From Phytophthora sp. 'mugwort' (taxonomy: Eukaryota > Oomycota > Peronosporomycetes > Peronosporales > Peronosporaceae): 64,000 nucleotides of DNA. The stretch is from positions 558,001-622,000 of the forward strand of contig JAUCEF010000006.1 in the NCBI GenBank assembly GCA_033558025.1, read 5' to 3'. Below are positions 9,860 through 20,535 of this stretch, in pieces; within the stretch, counting starts at the first letter, position 1, and each line of letters opens with the position of its first letter. Position numbers and translations under genes: made by a program. The notes beneath the pieces are model-generated. The model saw only the letters and a program-made list of their open reading frames with translations. It ran no database searches and was not told the DNA's origin.

Positions 9860-11820
9860 TGAGCAGCGAGCTCCTCATCGGACTCATTTAGCCGCTCGGC
9901 ATTCTGCAGGGCATCTTCTTTCTGAGGAGTTAGTTCATTTTGCACGATCTCGTTGTTGACTAAAACACCGGAGTCCTCAGAACTATGGACATCCTTGACG
10001 GCGTCGGCGTCCTCTAAAACACCGCCCTCCCCCAAGTCGTCATTATATCCCGGTCTGTGATGCAGATCTTCAGTCTCAGCGATGGGTTCGCTGTCTCAAT
10101 CGAGTGCAGGCTAATCTTTGCCAGTGTGTATAGTCGGCGAATGACCGCATTTTCAACCGTATCTAGCTTCTAAAAGAGACTTCGGATGACGACTGCACCA
10201 TATTCTAAATTATTGGCGCCAGCATATCCAGTGCTATGTCATGTTTTCACGACATCAGTTTTCACAAGTAGTTGCCTTTAGACAGCTCGCCAAGCTTTGG
10301 TTTATGAAGCCAACCCGCTTCTTGTCATGTGCAGAGTTATTTAGGAAACTTCTCGGCACGTCTGTCACGACAATCCCATCGATCGAGCCGACAAGAGCTT
10401 GCACAGATGTTCGTTGTCGTTAATACTTTTCTTTAGGATGGCGAGAATAGACCCAATGGTGTTGTGTTCCCACCGTTGCCGTATGATATCGTCCGGCAAA
10501 TACTCCAAGCGGCGAACGTCCAGCACTACGTAATAGATGACAGCAGGGTAGCCGGCAGTACAAGCAATAATCGCATGTACACGTATAATCGTCGCCAGAT
10601 ATGCAGCGCTCACTTCCTCCTCGTTCGTGTAGCTTGACGTTCTCGTCGGTACTCTACAGCACATGAAACCTACGACGTTTCACTTCGTATTGTCTGAAAG
10701 CTGGTTTGGAGATGCATGCATACCCATTTTCTGCACTTGCCTCCAAGAGGCTATGATAACGGTAGCATCGCGACGATTGAAATGGTCATGCAGCCGGAGG
10801 TGAATTACATCTCCGCGCAGCTCTCTAAGCGTAGCGTTCTGGTGCAAAAGAATGCCTCCGATGCACTGGTCAAGCGGCAGGTCAGATTTATCAGCGGCTT
10901 CATTGTTCCCATGTCACCTCCTGGCTCTTATTAGTGGTACTGGCTGCAGTGAACGTCTTCTTTCGAAGGTGAGTTGCCCACATTTTGCGACAATCGTACC
11001 AGTTATCTTCAAAGTATTTTCTGCGAAGCCCATGCCATATCCTCGGGCTTTAGCACGCAAAGCTGCCCATTCCTGATCGAATGTGACCTTACAAGGAGAG
11101 TATATCGCTGCGCACCAGGCGCGTTCGATTTGATCACGATGCAGTTTCCCAAATTTTGGGTCGGCTAGCTTAATCTTCACAGCAGTAATTGCGCGGAACT
11201 GACAGAGCACAACCTACATTAAATTCCACAGAACCTGATGGTGACGAACAACATTGCGCCCAAACCCACAGCCAGCATACTAGCCATAGCAAACGTACCT
11301 TTGTGTTTGCAAACAATTCCGTTAGACCCCCACTTTTTGCAGTCTTTATCTATCGAGATAGACTCAGTGAAGAACTTACCCACTACCTGCTTGAAGAAAT
11401 GCAAGCAGGTTCAAATTGTCTGCATTTGTTGGTTTGCAACTGGCATCTCGTATACCTAAAGTCCTTTTCCCTTAGACGAAATGACCGTCAGTCCACCTAA
11501 CAATCTATAACCATCATGGATAGCACAAGAACGCCGTACAAATATTGGAATGAACACACCAACTTACCCAGAAGAGAACCGATATTATTCACATTGTAAG
11601 GCCAATCAAGAAAAAGCATAGCGTCTCCTCATCTGCTGTAAGCCTCCACTTCGGCTTGGTTTATGAATAAAATGGCACATGTAACGCCGTCCTCTTCCTG
11701 AAGGACACGATAATGATTTCCATGGCAAGCTACAAATGAAGTGCAAAGTACTGCCAATTGCGCTCCGTATCGTGCATCTGTACGGTGCCGTATAGTAGTT
11801 TCGAACATCTTGTTTCACCT
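9860..11820 (-). mobile_element. Decayed MULE-type transposase with SWIM-like C-terminus
   Basis: Minus-strand pieces in order: VTCAILFINQAEVEAYSR then LDWPYNVNNIGSLLG (first catalytic-region Asp block, 11700-11560); SISIDKDCKKWG (11340, second block); LLCQFRAITAVKIKLADPKFG (11200); SDLPLDQCIGGILLHQNATL and HDHFNRRDATVI (10890-10770); YYVVLDVRRLEYLPDDII (10540), which fits the segment after a SWIM zinc motif; and an acidic C-terminal stretch with SEDSGVLVNNEIVQNEL (about 9970). The IDKD...W...LCQFHA pattern is typical of MuDR/ZSWIM-type transposases. Many frameshifts and stops occur and no terminal repeats were recognised. Confidence 0.7.
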
Positions 11821-11960
11821 GCTATTTTATTGGTAGGTTTGCATCTGGTGTAATGACCAAATCTGGATCTCGCTGGGAACGGTTGGTTGACGTCACATTT
11901 ATTTTAGTTGGGTACTTCAACACGTACCCCTTGTCACTGACAGTGACTCACTGCAGCTAA

Positions 11961-12080
11961 AGGCAGTTTTACAATCTGCATGGTGACCTCCTCTATTATT
12001 GTCAATAATAACGGAGAATATAATAATGCCGAATATACTTATCCTGCAATAAGTTTTGCAACGTGCATGGTGACTTCTAT
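11961..12080 (+). repeat. Left arm of an inverted-repeat element interrupted by Harbinger
   Basis: Contains two related copies of GCATGGTGACYTC followed by TATTATTG-like DNA (11961-12014 and 12043-12080). The inverted counterpart lies at 14128-14190, immediately right of the Harbinger insertion. Confidence 0.55.
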
Positions 12081-12211
12081 TAGGCCCTGTTCGGGAAAGA
12101 CTGTTAAAACCACTGGTTTTCCTTCCCCCTGGCAAAATCGATAAAGCGTTCGGAGGCCGACAGTAAAACCACCAGTCTCTCATCCATCAGTCTCCCAGTC
12201 ACCGCGCATCA

Positions 12212-13176
12212 ATGACCCCCCCCCCTCCCCCGCAGGAAGCAGGTGCCACCAAACGCGGACGTGGTCGCCCTCGGAAGCAGGACACAGAAGTTGTGGCGGC
12301 TTCGTGGGACGACGCAGACCCACGAAGCCGTCTGCTGTTCGAGCTCCGCTCTCTACCATGGCGGGGAGCTTTAAAGGAGCCAAGACATCAAAGCAGGTTA
12401 ACGAGACATGGTCACTGTTGCTAGTCAGTTGTCCGTCAGTGGGGCAAAAATGCTAACGACTACTCAGTGCCGAGCCAAGGTATGCAGACTGGACTTGTGC
12501 TTCTAATGCTTCGGAATTCATACTAACACAGCATGATCATGTATATTCTAGATGCGGAACATGAAGCAGCGCTGGACAGCTGCTCGTAGGGCTGCCACCG
12601 AGACCGGTAACCAACTTGCACCGCGAGACCCAAAGCACATGGACGTAATGACTGAGTACTGGCGCCACCGAGACCGGTGACCAACCTGCGCCGCGAGACC
12701 CAAAGCACATGGACGTAATGGCTGAGTACTGGCGTGACTCAGCGGGTATGGGAAACGTGTCGCTACTTAGCACGTTGGAGACTGATGCGACGAACTTGAA
12801 CGAACAGTCAAGTGACGTTGACCGCTCGCTCAATTTCGCTGCAGCGCCATCGGCATTGCAACTAGGGCAGCAGACAGCTGGTGCCACTACCAGCGATGCT
12901 GAAACCAGTAGCTCCGCAAGTGCATACACTGGCAAATCTATCAAGAGAGCTCTATCTTCGGCACGTGTAGCCAACATCAAGCGCAACAAACCGACCCAAG
13001 GCGAACACATTGAACGCGGACTAGTGGCGGTGGGTGAAGGCTTACGCACGATCGGTGAGCGCATGGGGTCGAGCACTGCCACGTCAGACAAGTCTGACGA
13101 GATTTTGGCTGCTATTCGCAAGCAAAATAACAGTATTGAGGCGCGGCTTCAGTACTTGAAGAACAAAAATGATTAG
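12212..13176 (+). pseudogene. Harbinger accessory (AT-hook / SANT-like) gene, broken
   Basis: Starts MTPPPPPQEAGATKRGRGRPRK with an AT-hook core (RGRGRPRK), followed in another frame by TSKQVNETWSLLL, a SANT/Myb-like pattern. After a 70-bp tandem duplication the frame resumes as MDVMAEYWRDSAG (12709) and runs through a Ser/Thr-rich linker to a basic coiled C-terminus ending SIEARLQYLKNKND. In Harbinger elements this protein brings the transposase to DNA and the nucleus. At least one frameshift, near 12370, plus the duplication disable it. Confidence 0.6.
12594..12733 (+). repeat. 70-bp direct tandem duplication
   Basis: GCCACCGAGACCGGT... begins at 12594 and again at 12664, with about 5 mismatches over 70 bp. 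As 70 is not a multiple of three it shifts the accessory reading frame. Confidence 0.85.
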
Positions 13177-13178
13177 CT

Positions 13179-13995
13179 CTAGAGTAGATTACGGGCGATG
13201 TCATCACGCTTGTTAACGGCGATCTGTCTAATGACTTGATAAAGACCTTCATCTAGATCTTCGTCATCACTATCTTCGCTTAAGTCAACAGGTAGGTAAA
13301 AGTGATTTCTATCCAGGCTGAATATTAATGCTGATGAAGATGGATCTGTGGTCGACCACCGCTTGCATGTTGAGCGCTGGATAAAACTTTTTACAGTAGA
13401 ATCCATCCTAGTCTGCAGGCCTGTTGATCGCAAACAGGGAGCCGTCAACTGCCCCAACGACATCAGGAAGCCCTCGCTTTTGTCGAAACATGCTTTAACC
13501 TCACCCCACTGAGCAGCAGTGCGAGGGAGACGTGTGAACTGCTGCGCGACTTGCGAACCTCCTTGGACAAAAGGCCGATCACTTCACTTGCCCATGACCC
13601 CGACACTCTCAACGCAAGACCCGTTCCTCTGTAGCCTTTTCCAGACGCCAAGACGTGGAGCAGCATTGTCACTTGTTCTCATATCCGTGCAACTTGTTGA
13701 AAGTATCCAAGTTGTAGTCGTGCAGGACGCTGCGAAGGATGATGCATATAGCCCGAAAAGAGGCTTGACTGTAGCGGAGATGACAGCAAAACCAAGCATC
13801 ATACTCGTCTTGAGAGAGTATCTCATTCAAGTCGATGCTGTGAAGGGTGATAGTATTATCAGGAGTAGCCCGCTCAGCAATTGCAGCAGCTTCGACGGCG
13901 GCGGCGGCAGCGGTGGCAATTGCAACTGCGAGCTGGCAAATTTCCATTCCGACGAGATTGCTGGTTATGGAAATGCTAGCCGCTAGTCTGGCCAA
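13179..13995 (-). pseudogene. Harbinger transposase, internally deleted
   Basis: N-terminal piece from 13995 (MARLAASISITSNLVG ... YDAWFCCHLRYSQASFRAIC), a helix-rich piece at 13672 (MLLHVLASGKGYRGTGLALRVS, a Harbinger hallmark) and an acidic C-terminal piece ending about 13180 (SEDSDDEDLDEGLYQVIR). The central part carrying the catalytic acidic residues is mostly missing or frame-shifted. Confidence 0.6.
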
Positions 13996-14127
13996 AACCG
14001 GTGGCTTTTAAATTAAATTAAGTTTTAATTTAATTTCTCAAAGAAAAACTGAGGCGGTGGACTTGCGTATCGCTTCATTTTAACATGAAACCACTGAATT
14101 CAAAACCACTGTTCCTCGAACAGGGCC

Positions 14128-14190
14128 TTATTGCCAATAATAATGGAGGTCACCATGCACATTGCAAACTTATTGTGAAGTAAAATGCCA
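14128..14190 (-). repeat. Right arm of the interrupted inverted-repeat element
   Basis: Its reverse complement reads ...CAATAAGTTTGCAATGTGCATGGTGACCTCC, matching the left arm CAATAAGTTTTGCAACGTGCATGGTGAC at 12043-12074. Confidence 0.55.
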
Positions 14191-15133
14191 ATTGTGGTAC
14201 GGCCAATTAAGGCACACTTTTAAGCTTGGTTTCAGTACATTTTTCGCCAAACGTAGCCCTTCCGGAAGTATAAGATATTCTAGAAAATTTGAATTGACCT
14301 AATTGACCTAAGTTTGTATGAACCCTGCCACGAACTGGACCAGAGATTTTCCTGTATATTTCTATCGACTTTGCCTGTCGCTTCCGTGTGTACAAAAGGG
14401 AGCCAGGGTCTCCTACTGTGTTTATCAGCTCTGCTTGTGAATCCTCCTTCCAACAATATAGCTTTTATACACAAGTTTCATAAATTAAGGTACTACACTA
14501 CAGTTTCTAAGCCAATCGAAACCGTGCCATAATTGGTATTTACCTTAGGATAACTATATTCGGTACGGAAACCCAAGCCGTATTAAAGCAGTTTCCAAGT
14601 TGCAGCCAATGAAGATACGTCACGACAATCCGTTTAGCATATTCGTCCAATCACGGTTCATTAGGGTTAGGTACAGGCTATTCCAGCTAATTTCTGGAAT
14701 CGTCCGGCAATTCCCAGCATCTGAAAATAATTCATCATAGTGGAGCCAAGACATGAGCTAGCCTAGGGATAAGTGCACATTGATCCGGAAATTTTTTCCA
14801 TTGACGTACTCGCCTGTGTGCTCGGCAAGGAGTCAACACTTCTTAAATTACGAGTTTACGAAGAACTATGAGGAGAGCACCTCGAGGGCTCGATACGCCA
14901 TCGGCTACGCTCGGGTAAGAGGTCGCTGCACTTAAGGTTCTCATCGACTTTCTGGAGTCAGCTGAACTCAACAGTGAAAGGTTAGACAGGATGCATTCCT
15001 CTCTCTCGTAGCAGAGTAGCTTACCCACGCAGAATTTCTATTCACTGCTAACAGCTTTCTCAATATTTTTATAGACAAAGAAAAGTGACAAAGCTGGTGC
15101 TGCTGATTTTTTTTTCTTGCGAAAGCTACAGTA
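14191..15133. other. Gene-free, AT-rich stretch
   Basis: No family-recognisable reading frame, RNA gene or clear repeat was found. Short open frames here lack recognisable features. Confidence 0.5.
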
Positions 15134-17043
15134 TTGGGCTACTTCTCGCAAATTAATAATCTGCTCCATGGGCGCTATAGAGAAGACCTCTCCAACTCAA
15201 AGCGCGTAGTCAAGATTCGAGACAAAATGGCCAGCTCAATCGAGGAGCACAATCTTCGAGTAAACGTCCAGACAAATGATGCACCTGGCTGTACTATACA
15301 CGATCTGTGTTTCTTGGTGGAGCACTTAGTAGTACATGGAGATGCTGCCACGGGGCTCAAATCTATACATGATGGAGCACTTTCTCATTATGATGTGGCA
15401 CACGTTGGGAGGGCAATTGATGCTTGCTTTGCCCGAAAGCAGCAACTATCGCTGGCAGCTTCAGGTGAGCTGTTCCTGAAAATTGCGCGAATTAAAACCT
15501 CGGTAGTGCAAGGCGTGTCTATCTACAAAGCGCCGGAGCGTTGGCAACAGTGCATGCTACATACATTTGGTTTGCTCTTCGTGCGTTACGATGAGCCCTC
15601 CGACATTCTATTTCCTCTCATACCCAGATCCGCGGTATCAGATCTACCAAGAGGACATATATACACCCTGGAGGAAGCTCTGATATACTGGGAGAGCCTG
15701 CAAAGTGATTTTGAAAGCGAAACGAAACCAGCAGCAAAACGAGAGCGCAAGCGCCCCATTGTTGCAAGCTATATTACCGAAGTTATCCGCGACACGTTGA
15801 AGGAGATGCGGTCGTCGCAACAGCAAGACATGACCCCGAACATGACCAGCCACTCTCTCCGGCGGGGATCCGCAGCGTACGCGAATGCATCTCTCATGTT
15901 GGCCATTCAATGGATCTCTACCAGGGGGGGGGGGGCTTTGCTGCTTGAATCGCTCACAAAGGCCTTCGCATACATAGGTACAACAACACGGGAGATCAGA
16001 GCGTAGGAAAGGTACTAGGAGGTTACGAAGCGCCAACATACCTGTATCGACACCGACTGTAGGTGATCTCCAGCAGCGTCTCTCGGTTGCGGTGTACGGT
16101 CAACTACTAACCCTCCACGACGTGTCATACCAGCATGTCCATGGATTCCCGACGCACGGCACAACGTGTCTCTCGCTGTCGTAGATGCCACGTTCGCGGC
16201 GTTGCTTATGCGTATGAAGAGCGTCCTTGAGACCAGCCGAATCAGCGCCGTACAACTCACACGGTATGAATACCAGCTGCATCGTGCGATCTCCGCCACG
16301 AACTCGCGTCTTGGCTGCCACATCAGCACAATAACATGCTTCGGGTGGGGGGACACTTTACAGAACGCTGGATAACAGCAAACCATGCCCGAGTTAGCCA
16401 TGCTGTCACAGATGGGGACCCTCTTCTTGCATCGACAATGGAAACCATGCTCAAGCAGTTAGCTCAGATCAATGATAGGTTGGCTCGACTAGAAGATACA
16501 GTACTTAAGTCATCCTCCGTCGTACCAGACGCGTCTCTTTCAGCTACACCACAAAACGCGTCCTTGTTGCTGTGTCATGCTTCTCTTCCAGCTCCAACGA
16601 TGACATCCAAGCTTGTAGATTGTGCGCTGAACTGGTACACAAGCAGAATCTGGGAAACCGTTAAGGGTAAGCGAGAACAGAACAGGCTAGCAGATGCTAA
16701 GGTCGCCGTCAACATCATGCTTGTGCTGTATCAGACACCGTGCACCATTACCGAGCGGCCGCCGCGGTCTGACGCCGACGCCGACCGAGCCTGGACGTAC
16801 AATCTCTGAGACCTTGCTCGCGAGCTTGGCCGCACAACAAACGAGTGCTTGCATTTAATCGACGGTAGGAAGTCATCCACAAAGGCTTCGTCACTTCACA
16901 ATCAATGGAGGGGGCTACGAGCTTCGCATCCGACGGCATACAAATCGCTGGGAGCGCAGTATCTTGCGTTGAAGGCCAGCGGCACCGTCTCCGACTCGTG
17001 CACGCCTGCTTCGTATCAGTGGACACCTAACGATCTTGCCTAA
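15134..17043 (+). mobile_element. Crypton-like element: tyrosine recombinase plus C-terminal domain, broken
   Basis: The first frame (15134-16006) has KIARIKTSVVQGVSIY, then SHSLRRGSAAYANAS, an H-x-L-R box of tyrosine recombinases, then LLESLTKAFAYIGTTTRE. In the next frame SVGKVLGGYEAP supplies a candidate catalytic tyrosine. The switch occurs near 15990-16010. A stop-rich stretch follows, then a second frame (16345-16806) with NWYTSRIWETVKGKREQN, continuing past a stop to about 17043 (ECLHLIDGRKSSTKASS, YQWTPNDLA). This order fits DNA transposons of the Crypton type. A run of 12 G at 15924-15935 lies inside the recombinase core and may itself be a slip-derived lesion. Confidence 0.65.
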
Positions 17044-17125
17044 ATCTCTGCATCATAAGCTCTCAATACATATAATAAAACATACAACACATCATACATA
17101 TACACATACATTAAACCAATTAGGA

Positions 17126-17195
17126 TGCCGGATGCCGGATTCGAACCAGCGACCTGGAAGTGGTGCTTCCTGCTCTACCACTGAGCTACCCCAGC
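17126..17195 (-). other. tRNA-like sequence, probable pseudo-tRNA or SINE head
   Basis: Minus strand starts GCTGGGGTAGCTCAGTGG, with a perfect D-arm/A box (TAGCTCAGTGGTAGAGC) and T-arm/B box (GCTGGTTCGAATCCGGC). The acceptor stem pairs GCTGGGG with ATCCGGC (five Watson-Crick or G-U pairs from the end, then G-U and one mismatch). The anticodon arm GGAAG-CACCA-CTTCC has a 5-nt loop instead of 7 and no U33, so it is not a normal decoding tRNA. It lies about 80 bp past the Crypton end. Confidence 0.5.
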
Positions 17196-17556
17196 GTGTG
17201 TATGGAGGGGGGGGGGGGTACATCAAGATTACCTCGAAAATCTACTTGCCTCTCGCAGCGCCACAGTGACACACAGCCGTTCGCCGTCCATCGCGCAGCT
17301 GGCTGTCCGCCGTGCCGCTGTCTGTAGTCCGCCGGACCACTGTTCATCCTGCCGGTCCCGTTGTCCGATGTCCGCCTGCCGCTTTCCGTCGCGCCGGTGC
17401 AGATGTCGCAGTCCGCTGTCCGGCGTGGTGTCTGCTGGGCCGAAGAACGCCGAATGGCGGAGAACACAAGTGGAAAGAATGTGTATATTTCCATGAAGTA
17501 CGAAATCTGCCCCTTTCCACTATGAGTAAGTCGGCGCTGATTAGCGAGAGGCTTTT

Positions 17557-17629
17557 GGAATCCAGAACCTGCAATAGAGTCACTCGTAGGGTGTCTCTAC
17601 GAGTGACTCTATTGCAGGTTCTGGATTCC
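17557..17629. repeat. Perfect 33-bp inverted repeat with 7-nt loop
   Basis: Arm 17557-17589 begins GGAATCCAGAACCTGCAATA; arm 17597-17629 is its exact reverse complement; the loop is GGTGTCT. It could be a tiny foldback element, a small-RNA precursor or a replication product. Confidence 0.85.
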
Positions 17630-17699
17630 GGTCCGGAATCTGCCAATGAACCAGTTGGCGACGACCCGGGTCACCAAACTGACCCGGGGCTCACAAATC

Positions 17700-18049
17700 C
17701 TAAACAAATGCATAGTCAGTGATGTAGGATTGAAATGTTATGATCCTCTGTCGCTGTTCAGGTTTTGCTTTCAGCAGCGCTGGTGATCGTGTTGGCGACC
17801 TCTGTGGTGCTGCCGTCTGCACTCGTTGCAGCGCTCGGGTTTGCGTCTGCGCTCGTTGCACTGCCGGCGGCTGCACTCGTTGCGGTGATTGAGGTTGTGT
17901 CTCCACTCGTTGCGCTGTTGGACACCGTGTTGGTGTTCGTCGCGATGCTCATCGTGATGGAGCTGTCCGATGTATCTGAGGCGGAATTGCAGGATGAATT
18001 CTTGCGCGAACCCTTCAAATTTAACGGCTTAAAAACGACAAAATGGACG
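17700..18049 (-). other. Low-complexity Ser/Thr/Ala coding-like stretch
   Basis: On the minus strand a frame beginning near 18018 reads as a Ser/Thr/Asn/Ala-rich sequence built of loose repeats such as ATSADANPSAATSADGS. Probably the tail of the adjacent element or a mucin-like low-complexity frame; no function can be assigned. Confidence 0.3.
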
Positions 18050-19850
18050 GGTGTAGAGTGACTGAAATTTGGTGCTTTTCGGGGCCTCCCGACACGCCTT
18101 TAGATGGAGCTAGAACACCGACTGCAACCCTTTGTTTTAGTGTTCGTGTTGGTGGCACTCTGTTCCTTCGTTCGTTATCTTCGTTGGCAGTATCTCATGT
18201 TCCTTTGGGTAGTACGAGAGAAATTCATCAGGGATCGAACAATACCTTAGTGACAGAGAATTCAGCTTTTTCATTGTCAAATGCAGTAAGGGTTGACGTT
18301 CCAAATGGACGTCGTTCATCGTCACAGTATCGATGTCGTATCCAGCACCAAAAAGGTCAGTAAGGATAGCGCGACGAATTATGTGTGAATCGCCCGTGCC
18401 GACGAGGAAAAAAACGCATCCACCTCGGCTGCTGATACCAGATGCTTCATTGTGACGCCCCCACTGTCGATTTCAAAGAAATAGTTTCCAGTGTAATTAG
18501 CTGGCATGCGCTTGAAATATATAGCGGTGCGTCCCTTCCACAGTAAAAAGGTCGGTCACTACGGGTATGATACAGAAATTGAGCTCGCACTGAATCCGTT
18601 TCGTTCATCCTCGAGACGGGCTGTTTGGGGCTGTACACGTTGACTCCTTTCATCTTATCTCGACACCACGCAACAACTCGATTTGCTGCATTATGCGAAT
18701 TGCCAGGAAGCAAATACAGCAGCACCACCATCCTATAGAATACGATGGATAGCAATTCGTAGAACATAAAGACTGATCGAGACTTGTTCTGACCGACGCA
18801 GTTGTCGAGAACTTAAAGAAGTGTGTGCGGGCGTTCCGGTCCACTTGTCCTCGGCTCATGTACATCTTGCGGAGGTCAAGATGATACAGGAAGCGAAGGG
18901 TGCACAACGCATCTGCCCCTTTGCCTTGTGCTCTTTCGTCATAGAGAAGAATGTGATTTATTCCATTAGTGATATCGGCCACGCCAAAATTGTGCATCAT
19001 CAGGTTTGAATTAGAGTAGTCCGCTGATGGTCTCGTGTTGATGAACCCTGCCAGGGTTCATCAGGGAAGCTGCCTCCAAATCCCCGATTTGAATCTGAAT
19101 GAAAGGCAAGTTGTGATGTTGAACTGGCGGGGTCGCAAAGGTAATTCCACGTGGTCTGGAATTATCTCCGATGGCATTTCCTGCTGAGGTGCTACACCAT
19201 CAACGTACTGCCGCACGATCTCAGACATAGCGCGTCGCTGGCCGATAGCCGCATCGAAGTACATCTTCTTCTCAGCCTCTAGCTGCTCTCTTTCGACTTC
19301 GTCCAGGTTAGATTTCGATAACGCCGTATCAATTCGGACACACGCATCGCATAGATCTTCTTTCGACTTAGTCAATTTGATGCCCGGAAAATGGAAATGC
19401 ACGTATTGTGTCCGCCGGGGGTACTTCATTGCTCGAACCTGAGCTGTATCGCTTGCTGTTTGTATCGCTCCCAGAAACTAGACCACGTTACGCCAGGCTC
19501 CACCAAGTATCGACGGGGCGCCGATGGGCATACGGAGACCTGTCTTCTAGCTCCCATGATCTACTTGTTTCCAAGAAGAAATAGTTTCATTATCCGAAAG
19601 TGCGTGTTTGGTTCGTTTACCATGACGGCGTGTGCGTAAAGTATCCACGCTGTTTGCATCACGGCCTTCCGCCGAGCTACGATAGAACCACCTACACAAA
19701 AATGCGCGAATCTGGGCGTCCGGCACTCCCTGGCGAATTAAGGTAAGCACCATACCTTCTGCTTGGTCATGTTCTCCCCCTCCCCACTTGGAATCCAAAG
19801 CCTGGTACGTTTACTGGAGCTGCTTGACGGCATCATCACCTAGGGTGTTC
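18050..19850 (-). mobile_element. Unclassified transposon remnant with DNCxGQNK motif
   Basis: Minus-strand pieces: WGGGEHDQAEGMVLTLIRQG (19780); KYPRRTQYVHFHFPG, then SKEDLCDACVRIDTALSK (19420-19330) with a C-x2-C pair; FNITTCLSFRFKSGIWRQLP (19110); YDERAQGKGADALCTLRFLY (18930); LDNCVGQNKSRSVFMFYELL (18800-18740), followed by LLPGNSHNAANRVVAW (18700); and downstream MNDVHLERQPLLHL (18320). The order DNCxGQNK ... PGxSHNxANR resembles the catalytic core of a widespread but poorly classified group of transposase-like proteins. Several frame changes show it is dead. Superfamily not named. Confidence 0.6.
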
Positions 19851-20535
19851 CCTGCACGCTCGAGTGGACTTGGTCGCTCTCGCAAGTGTATCTCTTACGA
19901 GGGGTTGTTTGTCATGATCCGCCCGAGCTTTGTCGCCTCGCTTCTTGTGGTGGGTCGCTTATGCTTCTTGGTAGTGAACCTGCCACCAAAAAAAAAAATC
20001 CAAATTTGGCTTCTGAATTTTGCGGTGACCCGGATCATCTTTACTGGTAGCCCGAGCCTGTCGTCGGTCGACCCCACCAAAGTTGAGGCAGAATGGCTGT
20101 TCTCTCGCAGCAAGTGGATACGCAGGTCAACTGATCGTTACGATTGGTCCTTATTCTTACATACGAAATCCCAGTGATTGGCTAGGTAAAGGCGTCGCAC
20201 CCACTTCATCTGCTCCACTTTTGGCAATCTTTGAATCGACAGCCATGTCTATGATCATGACAAGGCGAACGGTACATCCTCTGGAGTACCGTAGCGGTCA
20301 GTATGTTTTGCCGGAAGTCGCACTTAGTCAAAATAAACTCGCTTTAGGGACGTTAGTGATATTGGCTAACATACAATCACCGTTTTATTTCCCTCGACTT
20401 CTAAGACTGCTGAAGACCACTGTGACCAGAGCCACAGTTGAAGCAGACAGGGCCTTTCTGGCTCGGCCTAAGCTGGTCTGCTCCTGCCACTTCTTGTTTG
20501 GCTAGGACGGGCTTTACAGCTGCTGCTTGACGCCC
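19851..20535. other. Upstream region of glycoprotein B
   Basis: No recognisable gene. An A-run lies near 19988. A long frame from 20083 shows no family features. The promoter of the next gene should lie near the right end. Confidence 0.4.

Larger units (their letters stand above)
12083..14127. mobile_element. PIF/Harbinger DNA transposon with TIRs and TTA target duplication
   Basis: The 2045-bp element starts GGCCCTGTTCG and ends CGAACAGGGCC, the characteristic Harbinger terminus, flanked by TTA on both sides (12080-12082 and 14128-14130). It carries two convergent genes as in the family: an AT-hook/SANT-like accessory gene on plus and a DDE transposase on minus. Both are broken. Internal sequence is decayed but the ends are nearly intact, so the copy could still be mobilised in trans. 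Confidence 0.85.

Noticed and set aside
14207..14474. Short minus-strand frames after Harbinger
   Set aside because: They overlap each other in different frames and lack recognisable features.
20083..20505. 140-aa frame upstream of glycoprotein B
   Set aside because: No family features, unlike neighbouring genes in composition; probably promoter or transposon DNA.
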